A DNA stretch of 15,597 nt from NCBI GenBank assembly GCA_017861095.1, contig JAGFXI010000022.1, positions 1 to 15,597 on the forward strand. The letters run 5' to 3'. Below the pieces are notes generated by a model. It had not been told where the DNA came from, did no database searches, and saw only the letters and a list, made by a program, of their open reading frames with translations. The number at the start of each line of letters is the position of its first letter. Within the stretch, counting starts at the first letter, position 1. The position numbers and the translations under genes were made by a program. Positions 12,701-15,597 of this stretch are shown here, piece after piece. This DNA is from Deltaproteobacteria bacterium (GTDB lineage Bacteria > Desulfobacterota > Syntrophobacteria > BM002).

Positions 12701-13555
12701 GTGAACCCACAGCAACTCCTCTATATATATGAACTCAAGGGCGGCGTGCGTCCGCCTGCTGTCGACATGAAAGGCCTGCTCGGCGTCTGGCCGGAAGGGG
12801 AGTATACATACCTCTTCTTCTCCCTGCCCGCGGAAGCGGCGGTGGCCGCATTCCTCGACACCCATCCCGAGTTTCGCCTGACCGACTACTACCGGCTGCG
12901 GTATGGCGACTGGCAGGATCTCGCCGAAGGAGAGCCCTTTCAGGTGGGTCGTTTCACGATCAGCACCCGACCGGACCGGAGCGGCGAGGCTGCGGGAGAC
13001 AACCATCTCTTGATCGACCCTGGTGTCATGTTCGGCTCCGGCCTTCACCCGACAACCCGCGGCTGTCTCCGGGCGCTATCACTCCTCTACCTTCGGTTAC
13101 GGCCCGCCCGGGTTCTTGATCTCGGCACCGGGAGCGGTATTCTCGCCATCGCCGCCGCCAAGCTGGGTGCGACCGAGGTGGAAGCCGTGGATATCAATCC
13201 GCTCGCGGTCTCGACCGCCGCTGCCAACTGTCGGCGGAACAAGGTCGAGGAGACGGTGAGGGTGCGTCTGGGCGATGCCCGCGGCGATCTCCCCTCAGCC
13301 GATCTCCTCTGCCTCAACATCCACCTAGACTTTCTCCGGACCTTCCTCTCACGGCCAGAAGCGCGAGCCTACGGGTGCGTGATACTCAGCGGTTTCCTCC
13401 AGAAGCACCTGGAGGAAGTCATTTCGCTCCTGCCGGGAGGGAGCCGCCTCGAGCTGCCGCCGTTGATAGAAAATGGCTTGCCAACCCTCATCGTTGCGAA
13501 CCACCCGTGCGAAAGGGGAGTCAACGATCATGGACCAACCGAACCCTCCTTCTAG
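12701..13555 (+). CDS. prmA: PrmA-family protein methyltransferase (ribosomal L11 type)
   Basis: S-adenosylmethionine-dependent methyltransferase of 284 residues, close to PrmA length (about 290). PrmA trimethylates ribosomal protein L11. The N-terminal substrate-recognition part (about 1-95) is divergent but ends with WQDLAEGEPFQVGRFTI, as in the family. The hallmark FGSGLHPTT (111-119) and the SAM-binding LDLGTGSGILAIAAAKLGA (from 139) with AVDINPLAV follow; LCLNIHLDFL (Asn206) matches the PrmA NI motif near the active site. GTG start with TAGGAG 6 nt upstream. Its end overlaps the next gene by 26 bp. Confidence 0.82.
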   Translation: MNPQQLLYIYELKGGVRPPAVDMKGLLGVWPEGEYTYLFFSLPAEAAVAAFLDTHPEFRLTDYYRLRYGDWQDLAEGEPFQVGRFTISTRPDRSGEAAGDNHLLIDPGVMFGSGLHPTTRGCLRALSLLYLRLRPARVLDLGTGSGILAIAAAKLGATEVEAVDINPLAVSTAAANCRRNKVEETVRVRLGDARGDLPSADLLCLNIHLDFLRTFLSRPEARAYGCVILSGFLQKHLEEVISLLPGGSRLELPPLIENGLPTLIVANHPCERGVNDHGPTEPSF

Positions 13556-13919
13556 CGGATTTGTCCTCTCCGGCGCTCAGCGTCTGGTCCTGAAGGTTCT
13601 TCTCAACGCCGTCGCTTTGGGGCTCACGGCGCAGCTCTTCGACAGTATCTGGATCGAGGGATTCCTTTCCGCCGTGTTCGCGGTGATCATGCTCGCCCTC
13701 ACAAATACCTTCATCAGGCCCGTCCTCATCTTCCTGACCCTGCCACTCACGCTCCTGACCCTGGGCCTGTTCACGCTTGTGATCAACGCCCTTCTCTTCA
13801 AGCTCACTTCAGCGGTGCCGTTCTGCTTCTCCCTAACCCGGAGTATTCGTGACGGTTTTTCGCACTCACGAACAATCCGTCCTTCGGGCTTCGACTGCGA
13901 CCTCACAGGCCTCCGCTGA
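13530..13919 (+). pseudogene. truncated YvlD/phage-holin-like small membrane protein
   Basis: Residues 15-97 match the small four-helix YvlD (DUF360) membrane family: LKVLLNAVALGLTAQLF, IEGFLSAVFAVIMLALTNT, FIRPVLIFLTLPLTLLTLGL and FTLVINALLFKLTS. After SAVP at about 13818 the expected last segment (a GFxVxGF-type motif and a final helix) is missing. The frame instead runs for about 33 unrelated polar residues through a repeat to a TGA at 13919. GGGGAG lies 8 nt upstream of the ATG, and the start overlaps the prmA end, implying the original operon. The protein is probably non-functional or altered. Confidence 0.7.
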
Positions 13920-14047
13920 GGGTTCATCCTGAACCTGTCGCAGGGCTAGCCTTGAGCCAGTGCCAAGCACTGTGTCGAAAACAGCGATAACAAGAATTTT
14001 CGTTCTTGTTGGTGCTTATTCGCGAATCCACCCCTATTCGTGAATAA
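13844..14047. repeat. mosaic of palindromic repeats
   Basis: The stretch between the YvlD break and the UPF0016 gene contains several inverted repeats. ttcgtga (13846-13852) pairs with tcacgaa downstream. A ccttcgggcttcgactgcga segment pairs partly with tcctgaacctgtcgcagg. Perfect aacaagaa (13989-13996)/ttcttgtt (14003-14010). ttattcgcgaat (14016-14027) pairs with attcgtgaataa (14036-14047), 12 bp with one G-U. The 9-mer tattcgtga occurs directly at both ends (13844 and 14035). This looks like stacked extragenic palindromic elements inserted into the YvlD gene. Confidence 0.6.
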
Positions 14048-14053
14048 CGCAGG

Positions 14054-14323
14054 CTAACGGGCGATCAGCATCACCACGCCCATGACGACAAAGAGAATGC
14101 CCGCCACCGTCTTGATGATGTACGGCGGAAAACAGCGGGCGAGCACGGCGCCGAGCAGTACGGCAAGGAGAGCACTCGTCACCAGGGCGAGGGAAGCACC
14201 CAGGAATACCGATAGGCGGGACTGATTGTCCGCAGAAAGACAGAGGGCGGCGAACTGGGTCTTGTCGCCCAGTTCCGCCAGGAAGATAAGGCCGAAGGTT
14301 GTAAGAAGGGTCTTGAAATCCAT
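14054..14323 (-). CDS. half-size UPF0016/GDT1 family cation transporter
   Basis: An 89-residue membrane protein with three hydrophobic helices. Residues 11-25 carry the signature LIFLAELGDKTQFA, whose acidic ELGDKT motif defines the family (Mn2+/Ca2+ exchange or export in characterised members). Standard members have two such repeats in about 190 residues; this one has only one, so it should work as a dimer, as proposed for other single-repeat bacterial forms. The start at 14323 is supported by AAGGAG 6 nt upstream and by homology; a longer frame to 14518 would include the promoter. It stands alone on the minus strand. Confidence 0.85.
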   Translation of the reverse strand: MDFKTLLTTFGLIFLAELGDKTQFAALCLSADNQSRLSVFLGASLALVTSALLAVLLGAVLARCFPPYIIKTVAGILFVVMGVVMLIAR

Positions 14324-14359
14324 GGGTAGCTCCTTGAGGTTTTCTTCGGGAAAGGACTG

Positions 14360-14381
14360 CTTGCCCCCGAGTGGGGCCAAG
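14360..14381 (-). promoter_or_regulatory. hairpin in the 5' leader of the UPF0016 gene
   Basis: cttggcccc and gggggcaag form eight pairs around one G-G mismatch with a 4-nt loop, between the promoter and the ribosome binding site. It is a stable leader stem of unknown role. It lacks the conserved motifs of the yybP-ykoY Mn2+ riboswitch as far as I can see. Confidence 0.35.
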
Positions 14382-14393
14382 TAAGGCGAGTTA

Positions 14394-14422
14394 CCTATAA
14401 TCAAATGAAGCGCAAGAGTCAA
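14394..14422 (-). promoter_or_regulatory. promoter of the UPF0016 gene
   Basis: On the minus strand TTGACT (14417-14422, 5/6), a 17-bp spacer, and TATAGG (14394-14399, 4/6). It predicts a leader of about 64 nt. The rest of 14423-14726 shows nothing I can identify. Confidence 0.6.
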
Positions 14423-14726
14423 CGCCTTCCCCCCTCTCTCCCAGGCGATTGCTACTCTCTCTTGCCTTTCGCGCCCCAAACTCCAGTTGCTTCCACCCCT
14501 GGCAGATTGGACGGTCACAGGAGCGGGTGAACACCAGGAGGCATTTCGGTGCAGTCACGCGGACATAGGCCCCAGTTGTCGCGAATTGGTACTTAGGCCC
14601 TGTCGCGATAGCTCCACACCTTACGCACCGTCCGGAGACTTACCTGATCTTTCCCCTCATGGTACATTTTGCGCTGATGCCCTGGAGATACGGAGGCCGC
14701 ATCCTGCCAGATAGGGATAGTTAACC

Positions 14727-14930
14727 GTGAAAACCTTCATGTCCCGCGTAAAGGGATTGAGAGACATCGAAACCCCTCATGCGCCCAAGAAGTGCCTCCG
14801 TAGGCACTTGCATATCTCTTGGTCTCTGGGCGACAAGGAGGTGTTTTGCTGGGACTGCAACAGGACGTATCCGGTTTGGGAGTGCCTTGATACTCGGCTT
14901 GCAGAAACCGACCATTCACCTTCGCCTTGA
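14727..14930 (+). CDS. hypothetical small Cys-containing ORF
   Basis: A 67-residue ORF with a GTG start (or ATG at 14739, 63 residues). It contains SLGDKEVFCWDCNRTYP followed by VWECLD: one CxxC pair, another Cys and several His, so metal binding is possible. The ribosome binding site is poor for both starts, and I recognise no family. It could be a real small protein or a chance frame in a gene-poor area. Confidence 0.25.
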   Translation: MKTFMSRVKGLRDIETPHAPKKCLRRHLHISWSLGDKEVFCWDCNRTYPVWECLDTRLAETDHSPSP

Positions 14931-15368
14931 GTACCTGGCGCGTCGACTCACCCAATCGATTTGAGTCCTGAGCACCCACAATACCCGGACCGTCTTGGTC
15001 AAGCCGACCGAGAACAACGGCACTGTGTGTCGGCATCCGCTACCACATTCAGGGAGACGTTGAGGGGGGGCCAGATGGAATCCTCAGCGCCAAGCTCCCT
15101 GACAACCCCCCACCCCCATTTCTATCGTACTCTCAGATCGTTTGACGCAGCAAGAGGGAGCCGAAGGCCCCTGGCCTTTGCGTATTACAGGCACGAAACC
15201 ACATGAAACACATCTACAAGAAAATCTCGGGTGTCCCTTTTGGAAGATGCAAGACCAAAGGTCAAAAAACGCACTCAGGGGGTGGACCGACGAAATCAAA
15301 CACACTCAAAACCTACCCAGAGTTCTAGTACTAGAAGCCTGCATCCTAGTACTACTACGTTAAGTATA
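14931..15368. other. gene-free stretch before the transposase remnant
   Basis: No ORF with a ribosome binding site or family motif was found on either strand. Base composition falls toward AT at 15190-15370. Near 15325-15355 the octamer ctagtact occurs twice, once within a palindromic ctagtactag. It may be flanking or terminal sequence of the insertion sequence to its right, but no terminal inverted repeat can be shown because the element runs out of the window. Confidence 0.3.
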
Positions 15369-15597
15369 TCAGGTAAATCCTGCCAAGTGACGGTAGGTGA
15401 TCCTCCTATGGCAAATCGGGCAGCGTCCCGTCCAGGTGGCCAGCAGACCCTGGATCATCCGGCGAATCTTCGGCAGGGTCAACCCACAAGTTTTTTTTAC
15501 CCCGGAGCGTCTCGAGGACAAGGAACCCGAAAGCCGCCATGTTCATGGTCACGTGGTGGTGCCAACCGCGGTAGCCTCGACCTTCGTAGTGGTCGAG
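15369..15597 (-). pseudogene. DDE transposase C-terminus, frame broken at A8
   Basis: On the minus strand the window edge opens in frame with LDHYEGRGYRGWHHHV and then FGFLVLETLRGKK. This is the C-terminal region of a DDE transposase: the Glu of DHYEGR fits the last catalytic acid, followed by the W-HHH segment. At a run of eight A (+ strand T8 at 15491-15498) the coding sense moves to the +1 frame, which reads LTLPKIRRMIQGLLATW, then GRCPICHRR, and stops at 15369-15371. The original frame turns unlike a transposase and stops at 15406-15408. One A fewer would restore a single frame. Either a decayed insertion sequence or one using frameshift/slippage; the 5' part is outside the window. IS701/IS4-like affiliation is a guess. 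Confidence 0.7.

Noticed and set aside
14324..14518. N-terminal extension of the UPF0016 gene and a yybP-ykoY-type Mn2+ riboswitch in its leader
   Set aside because: The extension has no homology and contains the promoter. The leader holds a simple hairpin, but I could not find the conserved loop motifs of that riboswitch.
15325..15355. Two ctagtact copies as possible CRISPR-like or terminal repeats
   Set aside because: Only two short copies with no regular spacing; too little to call an array or an insertion-sequence end.
1..15597. tRNA, rRNA or CRISPR loci
   Set aside because: No cloverleaf with a plausible T-arm, no rRNA-like conserved blocks and no regularly spaced repeats were noticed by reading; a dedicated scan was not possible.

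Overview
The window looks like a chromosomal piece of a GC-rich Gram-negative bacterium with anaerobic or microaerobic metabolism. It has a Sec signal peptide on a solute-binding protein, a lipobox lipoprotein, and an oxygen-sensitive ferredoxin-dependent oxoacid oxidoreductase. I cannot name the lineage from sequence alone; Desulfobacterota- or NC10-like bacteria would fit, and this is a guess. No rRNA, tRNA or CRISPR array was seen.

Layout. At the left edge (1-244) there is only a decayed copy of a dispersed repeat. On the minus strand follows a divergent KptA/Tpt1-like RNA 2'-phosphotransferase (245-913) with its own promoter. Divergent from it is the main feature, a long plus-strand operon (about 1031-9965). 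It begins with a TTGACA promoter and a 25-codon leader ORF rich in Tyr codons. A 12-bp antiterminator pairing and a mutually exclusive intrinsic terminator follow. The genes are then a branched-chain-amino-acid-type solute-binding protein, an intergenic hairpin, LivH, LivM, LivG and LivF homologues, a phenylacetate-CoA-ligase family protein (PaaK), and indolepyruvate:ferredoxin oxidoreductase IorA and IorB. A calcium-repeat lipoprotein ORF is directly downstream.

My reading of the operon: the ABC transporter imports an aryl acid or aromatic amino acid, the PaaK-like enzyme activates aryl acids to CoA thioesters, and IorAB interconverts aryl-CoA and arylpyruvate with ferredoxin. The layout of the leader predicts expression when charged tRNA-Tyr is scarce. 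That fits a salvage or biosynthetic direction (aryl acid to arylpyruvate to Phe/Tyr) better than the catabolic role usually given to such clusters. This Tyr-attenuated aryl-acid salvage operon is the most interesting candidate system here.

Downstream (10600-13920) are housekeeping and signalling genes: a triple zinc-ribbon protein with a small overlapping ORF, a cNMP-binding plus PilZ protein, an FmdB-type zinc ribbon (minus), a PrmA-family methyltransferase, and a YvlD-type membrane protein cut short by a mosaic of palindromic repeats. The right end holds a half-size UPF0016/GDT1 transporter (minus, own promoter), a largely gene-free stretch, and the C-terminal part of a DDE transposase (minus) whose frame breaks at a run of eight A. 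A second copy of the left-edge repeat lies at 12400-12540 in opposite orientation.
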